DNA from: UBA6115 sp050952935
GTDB taxonomy: Bacteria > Bacillota > Clostridia > Christensenellales > Aristaeellaceae
Direction of reading: 5' to 3'
DNA length: 64,000 bases
Assembly: GCA_050952935.1 (NCBI GenBank)
Contig: JBMNLS010000002.1
Location: 124,001 to 188,000, forward strand
In this document: piece by piece, positions 1 to 7,923 of the stretch
Numbering within the stretch: position 1 is the stretch's first letter
Layout: the number at the start of each line of letters is the position of its first letter
Translations under genes and position numbers: made by a program
The notes under the pieces: generated by a model
Database searches by the model: none
The model's input: only the letters and a program-made list of their open reading frames with translations
Told to the model about the DNA's origin: nothing

Positions 1-1
1 G

Positions 2-1648
2 CATCTGGGCTATGCCTTCTCCACCCGCGGCGCCATCACCGTATCGGTATCGGACATCGTGGTGCCTCCCATCAAGGGCGAGCTGCTGGAGCAGGCAGAC
101 CAGAAGGTGGACAGCATTGAAGCTAGGTACCGCCGGGGATTGATGAGTGAGGATGAGCGCTACAAGGCCGTCATTGATGTGTGGAGCAAAACCACCAACG
201 ACCTGAAGAGCCAGGTGATGGATGTGTTGCCAAAGGACAATCCCATCCGCATGATGACCGATTCCGGCGCCCGCGGCTCTGTGGGCCAGGTGTCCCAGCT
301 GGCGGGCATGCGTGGGCTGATGGCCTCGCCCTCCGGCAAAACCATCGAATTGCCCATCCGCGCGAACTTCCGCGAGGGGCTGAACGTGCTGGAGTTCTTC
401 ATGTCCTCCCACGGCAGCCGTAAATCCCTGGCTGACACGGCGCTGCGCACGGCCGACTCGGGCTATCTCACCCGCCGGCTGGTGGACGTATCCCAGGAGG
501 TCATCGTCCGGGAAGTGGACTGCTTTGAAAACCGGGGAGAGAAAATACGCGGCATCACCATACAGCCGCTTAGCGAAATCGAATCCTTGGATGAGCGCAT
601 CCGTGGCCGTGTGGCCGCAGAAGATGTGTTCCACCCGGTGACAGGTGAACTCCTCTGCCATGTCAATCAGCTGATTGATCAGGACTTGGCCCGGCGCATC
701 GCCCAGGCCAATGTGACCAAGATCATGGTGCGTTCTGTGCTCACCTGCCACTGCCAGAACGGCGTGTGCGCCAAGTGCTATGGCACCAACCTGGCCCACG
801 GCGGCCTGGTTGACATCGGGGAAGCGGTGGGCATCATCGCGGCTCAGTCCATCGGCGAACCGGGCACCCAGCTCACCATGCGCACCTTCCATACTGGCGG
901 CGTGGCGTCGGCCGATGACATCACCCAGGGCCTTCCTAGGGTTGAGGAGCTTTTTGAGGCCCGCAAACCCAAGCGTGAGGCTACCCTGGCGGAAGTCAGC
1001 GGTAGAATCACCATGGCTACCACCAAGAAGCGCCGGGAAATCGTCATCACCAGCGACCACAATCCGGAGGAGAAAAAGAGCTATCCTATTCATTATGGCG
1101 CCAGGCTGAAGGTGGCGGAGAGCGACCATGTGGAGGCGGGCGATGAGCTGATTGAAGGCTCCATCAACCCCCATCATCTGCTGAGGATTTTAGGTGTTAA
1201 GGCCGTGCAGGAATACCTGCTGAGGGAGGTGCTGGCTGTTTACCATTCCCAGGGCGTCAGCATTGCGGATAAGCATATTGAAATCATCATCCGCCAGATG
1301 CTGCGCAAAGTGCGGGTGGAGGACTCCGGCGATACCAAGCTTCTCCCCGGCTCCCTGGTTGATATCTTCCAGTTTGAAAACGCCAACATGGAGACCATGA
1401 AGGAAGGCGGCCGCCCCGCCACTGCCAAGCGCGTGCTGCTGGGCATCACCAAGGCCTCCCTGACCACCGATTCCTTCCTCTCCGCCGCCTCCTTCCAGGA
1501 GACCACCCGCGTTCTCACCGAAGCCGCCATTAAGGGCAAGGTGGACCCGCTGGAGGGCCTGAAGGAAAACGTCATCATCGGCAAGCTGATCCCGGCGGGC
1601 ACCGGCATGCGCCGCTACAAGAACATTGAGCTGCAGGAAACTTACTGA
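2..1648 (+). CDS. rpoC: RNA polymerase beta' subunit, C-terminal part (5' truncated by window)
   Basis: This is the C-terminal ~548 residues of the beta' subunit of DNA-directed RNA polymerase. The reading frame is open from base 2, so the gene begins before the window. A cysteine cluster (CHCQNGVCAKC) is the second zinc site of bacterial RpoC, followed by the highly conserved stretch containing GIIAAQSIGEPGTQLTMRTF and the HTGG motif of the bridge-helix/trigger-loop region. The end (GTGMRRYKNIEL) is the usual Firmicutes terminus. It would normally follow rpoB. A palindromic element and then a hairpin terminator follow the stop codon. Confidence 0.97.
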   Translation, partial: HLGYAFSTRGAITVSVSDIVVPPIKGELLEQADQKVDSIEARYRRGLMSEDERYKAVIDVWSKTTNDLKSQVMDVLPKDNPIRMMTDSGARGSVGQVSQLAGMRGLMASPSGKTIELPIRANFREGLNVLEFFMSSHGSRKSLADTALRTADSGYLTRRLVDVSQEVIVREVDCFENRGEKIRGITIQPLSEIESLDERIRGRVAAEDVFHPVTGELLCHVNQLIDQDLARRIAQANVTKIMVRSVLTCHCQNGVCAKCYGTNLAHGGLVDIGEAVGIIAAQSIGEPGTQLTMRTFHTGGVASADDITQGLPRVEELFEARKPKREATLAEVSGRITMATTKKRREIVITSDHNPEEKKSYPIHYGARLKVAESDHVEAGDELIEGSINPHHLLRILGVKAVQEYLLREVLAVYHSQGVSIADKHIEIIIRQMLRKVRVEDSGDTKLLPGSLVDIFQFENANMETMKEGGRPATAKRVLLGITKASLTTDSFLSAASFQETTRVLTEAAIKGKVDPLEGLKENVIIGKLIPAGTGMRRYKNIELQETY

Positions 1649-1651
1649 TAA

Positions 1652-1809
1652 TACCAAACGAAAACATTAATGCACAGATGAGGTGAGGGTTTTTTGAGGC
1701 TCCACAAAGCCGAGTGAAGGAGGCATAGCCTTAGCTATGTTGACTGAACGAGGCAAAGGGGAGACCGAAAAACACCGGCTCATCAAAGCGTTAATGGTTG
1801 AGTTTGGTA
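1652..1809. repeat. Palindromic MITE-like element, copy 1 (~158 bp)
   Basis: The first and last ~30 bases are imperfect inverted repeats (TACCAAAC...GATGA against TCATC...GTTTGGTA) and the complementarity continues inward, so the RNA could fold as one long hairpin. The centre holds GCATAGCCTTAGCTATG followed by TTGACTGA. The second copy at 47851-48007 has nearly the same length, similar termini and, on the opposite strand, the same core pattern. No ORF lies inside. Flanking triplets are TAA on the left and TAG on the right, so a target duplication is not perfect here. It sits between rpoC and its terminator. Confidence 0.7.
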
Positions 1810-1825
1810 TAGAGTTCCACGCATC

Positions 1826-1866
1826 AAAAAGGGAGCTGTCATGCAATATGGCGGCTCCCTTATTTG
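1826..1866. terminator. Probable bidirectional terminator after rpoC and gpsA
   Basis: A GGGAGC/GCTCCC stem (1831-1836 with 1854-1859) is flanked by an A-run on the left and a T-rich stretch on the right. That suits termination of rpoC on the plus strand and of gpsA on the minus strand. The loop is rather long. Confidence 0.6.
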
Positions 1867-1880
1867 ATTGAATGATTATG

Positions 1881-2915
1881 CTATTGGTCACCAAACTCAT
1901 GCTTTTTCTCTCGCTGCATGAGGGCGTCTACCGCGTCATCAGGGCTGACCCGGCCAGCCACAATGGCATCCACTGCCCGGATAATGGGCATGTCTGCCTG
2001 ATGCTTTTCCGCCAGCCGCATGGCGGCAGGTAGGGCGTTGAGGCCTTCCACCACCATGCCCACCTTTTCCACCGCTTCTTTGACGCTTGCGCCTTGTCCC
2101 ATGAGGGTGCCGGCGCGGTTGTTGCGGCTGTGGGCGCTGGTGGCAGTTACGATCAGGTCGCCAATACCGGCCAGGCTTGAAAAGGTGCGCGGCTGGCAGC
2201 CCATGGCAATGCCCAGCCTCGTGATTTCCGCCATCCCCCGGGTGATCAGAGCCGCCCGCGTGTTGTCGCCGTATCCCAGCCCACCCGAGATGCCGCAGGC
2301 CAGGGCAATGATGTTTTTCAGCGCCCCGCACAACTCAACGCCCCGGATGTCCTCATTGGTGTATACCCGCATGCAGGTGTTCATGAAGATGTCCTGAACG
2401 GTTTCTGCCGCCTTTAGGTCATCGCTGGCCGCCACAATGGTGGTGGGCATGTCACGGGCGACCTCCTCCGCGTGGGTGGGCCCGGAAAGCGCCACCAGGC
2501 GTACCGTTTTGGGCTCATTGCCGTGGCTTAACTCATCCTGAATGACCATTGTCAGGGAATACAGGGTATTCGCCTCAATGCCCTTGCTGGCGTCGGCGAT
2601 GATTTGTCCGTCTTTGATGAAAGGTCTGGCTTTTGCCGCAGTTTCCCTGACAAATATCGACGGCACCGCGAACAGCACCACATGCTTGTCCCGACATGCC
2701 TCTTCAATCTTTTCGGTGAAACGGATTGACGCCGGTATCTCAACCCCTGGGAGTTTAGGATGCTTGCGGGTTTTTGCCAGCGTTTCTATTTCCGCGCTGA
2801 TAGGCGACCAGGCCGTCACCTGGTGACCGTTGATGGCCAGCATCCGTGCCAAGGCTGTGCCCCAGGTGCCTGTGCCCAGGATGCCCACGGCGCTCCCCAT
2901 AGCCTCTTGCGTCAT
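1881..2915 (-). CDS. gpsA: NAD(P)H-dependent glycerol-3-phosphate dehydrogenase
   Basis: The enzyme reduces dihydroxyacetone phosphate to sn-glycerol 3-phosphate for phospholipid synthesis in the cytoplasm. The N-terminus has the Rossmann motif GILGTGTWGTALA. The family segments LSGPTHAEEVARDMPT and the catalytic-lysine region ELCGALKNIIALACGI are present, as are SRNNRAGTLMGQG and VEGLNA. The start at 2915 gives 344 residues, the usual family length, and has a GGAGGAG ribosome-binding site 5-6 bases upstream. An upstream in-frame ATG would add nine residues ahead of that site and is less likely. The gene is convergent with rpoC and divergent from the VanY-like gene. Confidence 0.95.
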   Translation of the reverse strand: MTQEAMGSAVGILGTGTWGTALARMLAINGHQVTAWSPISAEIETLAKTRKHPKLPGVEIPASIRFTEKIEEACRDKHVVLFAVPSIFVRETAAKARPFIKDGQIIADASKGIEANTLYSLTMVIQDELSHGNEPKTVRLVALSGPTHAEEVARDMPTTIVAASDDLKAAETVQDIFMNTCMRVYTNEDIRGVELCGALKNIIALACGISGGLGYGDNTRAALITRGMAEITRLGIAMGCQPRTFSSLAGIGDLIVTATSAHSRNNRAGTLMGQGASVKEAVEKVGMVVEGLNALPAAMRLAEKHQADMPIIRAVDAIVAGRVSPDDAVDALMQREKKHEFGDQ

Positions 2916-3064
2916 ACAAACTCCTCCTGTTGTGGGGTGCATTGGCGGTCAAAACAACCACAAGCTGTATGGTATCAGAAAAGCTTCTGCCACTCAATCA
3001 TTATGCCCGGTCAGCGCGAGGGGACATGATATGCGCAAACAGGCGACTAAATATGGCAAATCTG

Positions 3065-3093
3065 TTGACACAACTTCATATTTCTGTTATAAA
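3065..3093 (+). promoter_or_regulatory. Sigma-A type promoter for the VanY-like gene
   Basis: TTGACA (3065-3070) and TATAAA (3088-3093) are separated by 17 bases and lie about 40 bases before the start codon of the VanY-like gene. Confidence 0.7.
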
Positions 3094-3132
3094 CGAGACA
3101 GATTCCACGCATCGACATGCGAAAGGATGATC

Positions 3133-4275
3133 ATGATGTCAAACACAAAAAAAGCTGATCCCTACCGCAAGCTGCTGAAATGGACCATCATTCTGCTTGT
3201 GCTGTTGGCATTGCTTGCCACGGCCTATATATTAATGGATAAATACCAGCAGGGTGAACGGAATCGGCAGACCCAGCGGATTGAGGAAGAAAACAAGGCT
3301 CTGATTGAGGACTACAACAAACGCCTGACGGAGTTCCAGGCCAGCCAGCAGACCACCGGGGAAACCAAGGCCTGGCCCACCCCCAGGGAAAGCGGCTGGG
3401 ATGTGCTGGATGTGAGCGACTTCCCTGTGAAAGCTGAGCAGGAGGTGGCCGTTACCCGGGATGAATTGCTGTTGGGGGGCCTGCTGCTGGTGAACCGCTG
3501 GCACGCGATGCCGCCTGATTTTACGTTGGTTGAGCCGCTGATTAAATCCATCGGTACGGAAACCCGCTTCCGGGTGGGCGTGACCAACCGGGAGATAACG
3601 CTGCTTGAACCTGTTATCAAGGCCCTTGACAGCATGATAGCCGCCGCCAAAAAGGATGGGTTGGAGAGTTATATCGTGCGCCAGGGCTACCGCACCGCGG
3701 CTGACCAGACCGAAATCTGGAACAAGGAACTGGCGCTGTATGCTGATCGTTATTCAGGCGATGCCTTGATTGAGCGGGCCCGGGTGCGGGTGGCCTATCC
3801 CGGCACCAGCGACTACCATACCGGCATGTCGGTGCTTATGGATGTGTACAACCGCAACGACAGCGAGCTGAACAAAATGCCCTTCCAGGACACCGATCAG
3901 GCCAAGTGGCTCAATGAGCATGGGCCTGAATATGGCTTCATCTTCCGCTTTCCCATTCAGGGCTATCCCACCCCTGACACGGTGGATAAATCCTATAAAA
4001 CCGGCATCAACCTGAAGGATATGGATGTGTACCGCTATGTGAGCGCCCCCCACGCTATGACCATGACGGCGCTGGGTTTCAGCCTTGAGGAGTATATCGA
4101 CTATCTTATTGCCCATCCTCACATCGCGGTGTATCAGGATGGCGTGATGAAGTATGAAATTTACCGGGTGGAAGGCGGCAACACCGATGGCACCATTTCC
4201 ATGCCTGCCGGCGCCCGGGAATATGTGGTATCCACCGACAACATGAACGGCCTGGTGGTGGCTGTTATCTACTGA
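3133..4275 (+). CDS. Membrane-anchored VanY-like (M15B) protein with disrupted metal-site motifs
   Basis: A 380-residue protein with a short basic N-terminus, one membrane segment (about residues 15-36), a polar coiled stretch (38-70) and an extracytoplasmic domain resembling D-alanyl-D-alanine carboxypeptidases of the VanY family. Recognisable family segments are GYRTAADQTEIW, PGTSDYHTG, EYGFIFRFP and YRYVSAPHAMTMTALGFSLEEYIDYL in two parts. The key residues are altered: the usual SxHxxGxAxD appears as SDYHTGMSVLMD (shifted His, two extra residues before Asp), and the usual E-P-W-H before RYVG is replaced by DMDV. It may therefore be non-catalytic. The start at 3133 follows an AAAGGA site; ATGs at 3127 and 3136 are alternatives. 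The gene is transcribed alone and ends at a strong terminator. Confidence 0.8.
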   Translation: MMSNTKKADPYRKLLKWTIILLVLLALLATAYILMDKYQQGERNRQTQRIEEENKALIEDYNKRLTEFQASQQTTGETKAWPTPRESGWDVLDVSDFPVKAEQEVAVTRDELLLGGLLLVNRWHAMPPDFTLVEPLIKSIGTETRFRVGVTNREITLLEPVIKALDSMIAAAKKDGLESYIVRQGYRTAADQTEIWNKELALYADRYSGDALIERARVRVAYPGTSDYHTGMSVLMDVYNRNDSELNKMPFQDTDQAKWLNEHGPEYGFIFRFPIQGYPTPDTVDKSYKTGINLKDMDVYRYVSAPHAMTMTALGFSLEEYIDYLIAHPHIAVYQDGVMKYEIYRVEGGNTDGTISMPAGAREYVVSTDNMNGLVVAVIY

Positions 4276-4287
4276 ATTCCTTGCCCT

Positions 4288-4325
4288 GCCAGGATCAGCT
4301 ATGGGCTGGTCCTGGCCTTTTTTTG
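4288..4325 (+). terminator. Rho-independent terminator after the VanY-like gene
   Basis: A strong stem (GCCAGGATCAGC against GCTGGTCCTGGC, one mismatch) with a short loop is followed by a run of T residues. Confidence 0.9.
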
Positions 4326-4397
4326 TTTTTCTAAAACTTTCCAACAAATGTAGAGTATTATATTCTGGCTGTATGAAAGGACAGGAGGCGAAAGCAC

Positions 4398-5480
4398 ATG
4401 CACAGGGTTTATAATTTTTCCGCGGGGCCGGCCTGCATGCCGGAGGCGGTGCTTCGGGAAGCGGCGGAGGAGATGCTGAACTATCAGGGAACCGGTATCT
4501 CCGTGATGGAGATGAGCCACCGCTCAGCGGAGTTTGAAGGGATATTGCAGGACGCGGAGGCGCGTCTGCGCCGCCTGGCAGATATCCCTGATGATTATGC
4601 GGTGCTGTTTTTACAGGGCGGGGGGCACACCCAGTTTGCCATGGTGCCCATGAACCTGACCCAAACCGGTAAGGCTGACTACCTGGTGACAGGTGTTTGG
4701 GCGAAGAAAGCAGCTCAGGAGGCGGTCAAGTACACCGATGTGCGCGTAGCGGCCACCGGGGAGGGGGAGAACTTCACCCGCATTCCGGATCTTACCGGCC
4801 TTTCCTTCCGGGAGGAGGCGGACTATGTTTATCTTTGTGAGAACAACACCATTTACGGCACCAAATACCAGGCGCTGCCGGATACAGGCAGCATTCCCCT
4901 GGTGGGGGATCTGTCCTCCTGCATTCTGTCTGAGCCGCTAAATGTGAGCCGATATGGGCTGATTTTTGCCGGGGCACAGAAAAACCTGGGCCCGGCGGGG
5001 CTCACCCTGGTGATCGTAAGGCACGATCTGGTGCGGGAGGAGGTGCAGCCCTACACCCCCAACATGCTGCGCTACAAAACCCATTTGGACGCGGGCAGCT
5101 TGTATAACACGCCCCCCTGCTATGCCATTTACATCTGCGGCAAGGTGTTCGCGTGGCTGGAAGCCCGGGGCGGCCTTTGTCAAATGGACCAAGATAACCG
5201 GAAAAAGGCGGCGCTGCTGTATGATTATCTGGATGAAAGCACGCTGTTTCGGGGAACGGTGGCGAAGGACAGCCGGTCAATGATGAACGTCACCTTTGTA
5301 ACCGGGGACAAGGCCCTGGACGCGGCTTTTGTCGCGGAGGCTGAGGCGGCGGGCCTTATCGGGCTGAAAGGCCACCGCTCGGTGGGCGGCATGCGGGCCA
5401 GCCTTTATAATGCCATGCCTTATGAAGGGGTGGCGGCGCTGGTGAGCTTCATGGAGGACTTTGAAAGGACGCACAGATGA
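4398..5480 (+). CDS. serC: Phosphoserine aminotransferase
   Basis: This PLP enzyme converts 3-phosphohydroxypyruvate and glutamate to phosphoserine and 2-oxoglutarate. The N-terminus has the family signature FSAGPACMPEAVL, then GISVMEMSHRS and FLQGGGHTQFAMVPMNL. The PLP-binding lysine lies in FAGAQKNLGPAG. At 360 residues it has the normal length. An AGGAGGCG site lies eight bases before the ATG. Its stop overlaps the start of serA by four bases (ATGA), showing translational coupling in a serine operon. A distinct terminator separates it from the upstream gene. Confidence 0.95.
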   Translation: MHRVYNFSAGPACMPEAVLREAAEEMLNYQGTGISVMEMSHRSAEFEGILQDAEARLRRLADIPDDYAVLFLQGGGHTQFAMVPMNLTQTGKADYLVTGVWAKKAAQEAVKYTDVRVAATGEGENFTRIPDLTGLSFREEADYVYLCENNTIYGTKYQALPDTGSIPLVGDLSSCILSEPLNVSRYGLIFAGAQKNLGPAGLTLVIVRHDLVREEVQPYTPNMLRYKTHLDAGSLYNTPPCYAIYICGKVFAWLEARGGLCQMDQDNRKKAALLYDYLDESTLFRGTVAKDSRSMMNVTFVTGDKALDAAFVAEAEAAGLIGLKGHRSVGGMRASLYNAMPYEGVAALVSFMEDFERTHR

Positions 5481-6679
5481 CGAGGAAACAACGCAATGCG
5501 GCGGCACTTAACCATATTTCCCCCAAGGGCCTGGCGGAGCTCACATCCAACTTTACGATGGTTGATGATCCCACAGTGTGCGACCTGTGGCTGGTGCGCT
5601 CGGTGGAACTCCATGAGATGGCGCTGCCCTCCCGGCTGCGCGCCATCGCCCGGGCGGGGGCCGGGGTGAACAATATCCCCCTGGATCGCTGCACCAGCCA
5701 GGGCATCGTGGTGTTCAACACCCCCGGCGCCAACGCCAACGCCGTGGCGGAGTTGGTGGTGGCGGGGATGCTGTTGGCCGCCCGGGATGTGATCGGCGGC
5801 ATCAACTGGGTGCGCGCCCAAACGGTGGACAGCCAGATCTCAAAACGCGTGGAGCAGGGCAAAAAGGCCTTCTCCGGCACGGAGATCAGGGGCCGGCGGC
5901 TGGGCGTGATTGGCCTTGGCGCTGTGGGCCACCTGGTGGCCAACGCCGCCATCAGCATGGGCATGGAGGTCTATGGCTTTGACCCCTACATCTCCATTGA
6001 GTATGCGCTGAAGCTGTCCCGCTCGGTGCACCATGTGCTCCAGCTAACGGAGCTTCTGGAGCAGTGCGATTACATCTCCCTCCATATCCCGCTAACGGAG
6101 AAAACCTGGGGCTTTCTGGGGGCTGAGCAAATCAGCCGCATGCGGGAGGGGGCGGTGCTGCTGAACTTCGCCCGGGATCAGCTGGTGGATGAACAGGCGG
6201 TGGGCGAGGCCCTGGCCGCCGGCAAAATCCATCGCTATGTGACCGATTTTGCCAACGACCAGGTGCTGTCCTTCCCCAACACCCTGGTGATGCCTCATCT
6301 GGGCGCTGCCACCGAGGAGGCGGAGGACAACTGCGCCGTGATGGCCGCCCGCCAGGCGGCGGACTATCTGAACAACGGCAACATCACCAATTCCGTCAAC
6401 TTTCCCGCCATCTCCCTGGGGCGGGCCAGTTTCCCCACCCGGGTGATGGTGCTGCACCGGAATGTCCCCGGCATCCTCAGCAAAACCACCACCCTTTTTG
6501 GCGAAGCGCATATCAACATCGAGCAGATGGTGTCCGCCAGCCGCGGAAACGTTGCCTGCGCGCTGTTTGATGTGGGGGTAAATGTGATGAGGGAGTTCGC
6601 CATGCAGCTGTCCTCTCAGCCGGATATCCTGAAGGTGCGCGTCATATACGGCAGTGAGGAACCCCTCCATGAAGCCTGA
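5477..6679 (+). CDS. serA: D-3-phosphoglycerate dehydrogenase with ACT domain
   Basis: The enzyme oxidises 3-phosphoglycerate to 3-phosphohydroxypyruvate, the first step of serine synthesis. The N-terminal substrate segment contains ARAGAGVNNIPLDRC and NTPGANANAVAEL. The NAD-binding motif GVIGLGAVGHLVA sits near residue 140. The catalytic arginine and histidine are in NFARD and MPHLGAATEEAEDN. Residues ~320-395 form an ACT domain (RVMVLHRNVPGILSKTTTLF), which often binds serine as a feedback inhibitor; inhibition here is inferred. The 400-residue length fits the short type-III class. The ATG overlaps the serC stop. Confidence 0.93.
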   Translation: MTRKQRNAAALNHISPKGLAELTSNFTMVDDPTVCDLWLVRSVELHEMALPSRLRAIARAGAGVNNIPLDRCTSQGIVVFNTPGANANAVAELVVAGMLLAARDVIGGINWVRAQTVDSQISKRVEQGKKAFSGTEIRGRRLGVIGLGAVGHLVANAAISMGMEVYGFDPYISIEYALKLSRSVHHVLQLTELLEQCDYISLHIPLTEKTWGFLGAEQISRMREGAVLLNFARDQLVDEQAVGEALAAGKIHRYVTDFANDQVLSFPNTLVMPHLGAATEEAEDNCAVMAARQAADYLNNGNITNSVNFPAISLGRASFPTRVMVLHRNVPGILSKTTTLFGEAHINIEQMVSASRGNVACALFDVGVNVMREFAMQLSSQPDILKVRVIYGSEEPLHEA

Positions 6680-7916
6680 CTGGGATGCCCTGGGCGTCAG
6701 GCCCGTTGACATGCTGCTGCCCAAGCCCCCCTATCTGAACAGCCGATGGCCGGTGGTGGCGCTGGATCAGTACACCTCCCAGCCTGAGGAATGGCTGGCC
6801 GCCGAAGGGGAGATTGGGGAGCACCCCTCCACCCTGCGGCTGGTGGTGCCGGAGGCCTTCCTGAAGGACGCTGAGGTCAGGAGCCAACAGGTGCATCAGG
6901 CCATGGCCGATTATCTGTCAGAGGATATTTTTACCCCCCTGGAGGAGGGCTTTGTGCTGGTGGAGCGCCTCACCCAGTCAGGCCCCCGGGTGGGCCTGGT
7001 GCTGGCCATTGACCTGGAGGCCTATGACTATCAGCCGGACAGCCGCTCCCTCATCCGGGCCACGGAGGAAACCGTGCTGGAGCGCATCCCGCCCAGGCTC
7101 CTGATCCGGGAGCGCTCCGCTCTGGAGCTGTCCCATGTGCTGCTGCTGATCGATGACCCGGAGGACAGCCTGCTGGGTCCGCTGTATGCCAGGCGAGAAG
7201 CGCTTAAAAAGCTGTATGACATGCCCCTTCTGATGGGGGGCGGGCATATCAGGGGCTGGCAGGTGAGGGAAGGCTTGGAGCTGGCACATGCCTTGACGCG
7301 GCTGAAAGAAAAGCTGCCGCCCGATGGCCTTTTTCTGGCGGTGGGGGACGGCAACCACTCCCTGGCAGCGGCCAAGGCCTCCTGGGAGAAACAAAAGAAG
7401 GGGCTGAGCGCCAAAGAGCGGCAGCGTCACCCCGCGCGCTTTGCCTTGGCGGAGCTGATCAACCTGCACAGCCCGGCCCTGCTGTTTGAGCCCATCCACC
7501 GCATAGCCTTTGACGCTAATCTTGACAGGATGATGGACATCCTGGCGCCGCTAAAGCCCCGGCGCGCCAATCAGGCGCCTGACATCACCCTGGTGACAGG
7601 TGAGGGTGATATGCCGCTTATGCTAAGCACCCATCAAGACAGCCTGGTCGCCGGGGAGGTGCAGAAACTGCTGGACAAGGCGGGCTTGTCCCTTGATTAT
7701 GTGCATGGGGAAAAGGCGCTGCGGGACATCCGGGCCGCAAGCGGCGGCACCGGCATCCTGATGCCCGACTTCCCTAAAAATCAGCTTTTCCCCATGGTGC
7801 AGCGGCATGGCCGCCTGCCCCGAAAAACTTTCTCCATGGGGGAGGCCAACGAGAAGCGGTTTTATATGGAGCTCAGGCGCTTGCGCTCTGGGCAACTATT
7901 TAAGAATAGTTGCTAA
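6669..7916 (+). CDS. DUF1015 family protein of the serine operon
   Basis: A cytoplasmic 415-residue protein of the DUF1015 family. Family segments are WPVVALDQYTSQPEEW, VLLLIDDPEDS and the GDGNHSLAAAKASW motif; the last corresponds to the DGHHR-type motif that suggests a ParB/sulfiredoxin-like fold, a fold also used by serine kinases of the SerK/SbnI group. DUF1015 genes are often found next to serC and serA in Clostridia, and no serB phosphatase gene is seen here, so a role at the phosphoserine/serine step is an inference from context only. The ATG at 6669 is preferred over a GTG at 6654; either overlaps the end of serA. Confidence 0.82.
   Translation: MKPDWDALGVRPVDMLLPKPPYLNSRWPVVALDQYTSQPEEWLAAEGEIGEHPSTLRLVVPEAFLKDAEVRSQQVHQAMADYLSEDIFTPLEEGFVLVERLTQSGPRVGLVLAIDLEAYDYQPDSRSLIRATEETVLERIPPRLLIRERSALELSHVLLLIDDPEDSLLGPLYARREALKKLYDMPLLMGGGHIRGWQVREGLELAHALTRLKEKLPPDGLFLAVGDGNHSLAAAKASWEKQKKGLSAKERQRHPARFALAELINLHSPALLFEPIHRIAFDANLDRMMDILAPLKPRRANQAPDITLVTGEGDMPLMLSTHQDSLVAGEVQKLLDKAGLSLDYVHGEKALRDIRAASGGTGILMPDFPKNQLFPMVQRHGRLPRKTFSMGEANEKRFYMELRRLRSGQLFKNSC
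7892..7913. repeat. Perfect 9-bp inverted repeat between convergent genes
   Basis: GCAACTATT and AATAGTTGC pair around a four-base loop. The repeat encodes the last residues of the DUF1015 protein and lies just before the convergent gene's stop. There is no T-run on either side, so it is a weak terminator candidate at best. Confidence 0.45.
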
Positions 7917-7923
7917 ACAGGTA

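Noticed and set aside
2830..3132. N-terminal extension of the VanY-like protein
   Set aside because: It would run antisense through gpsA and upstream of a good promoter; the start at 3133 has a ribosome site and leads directly into the membrane segment.
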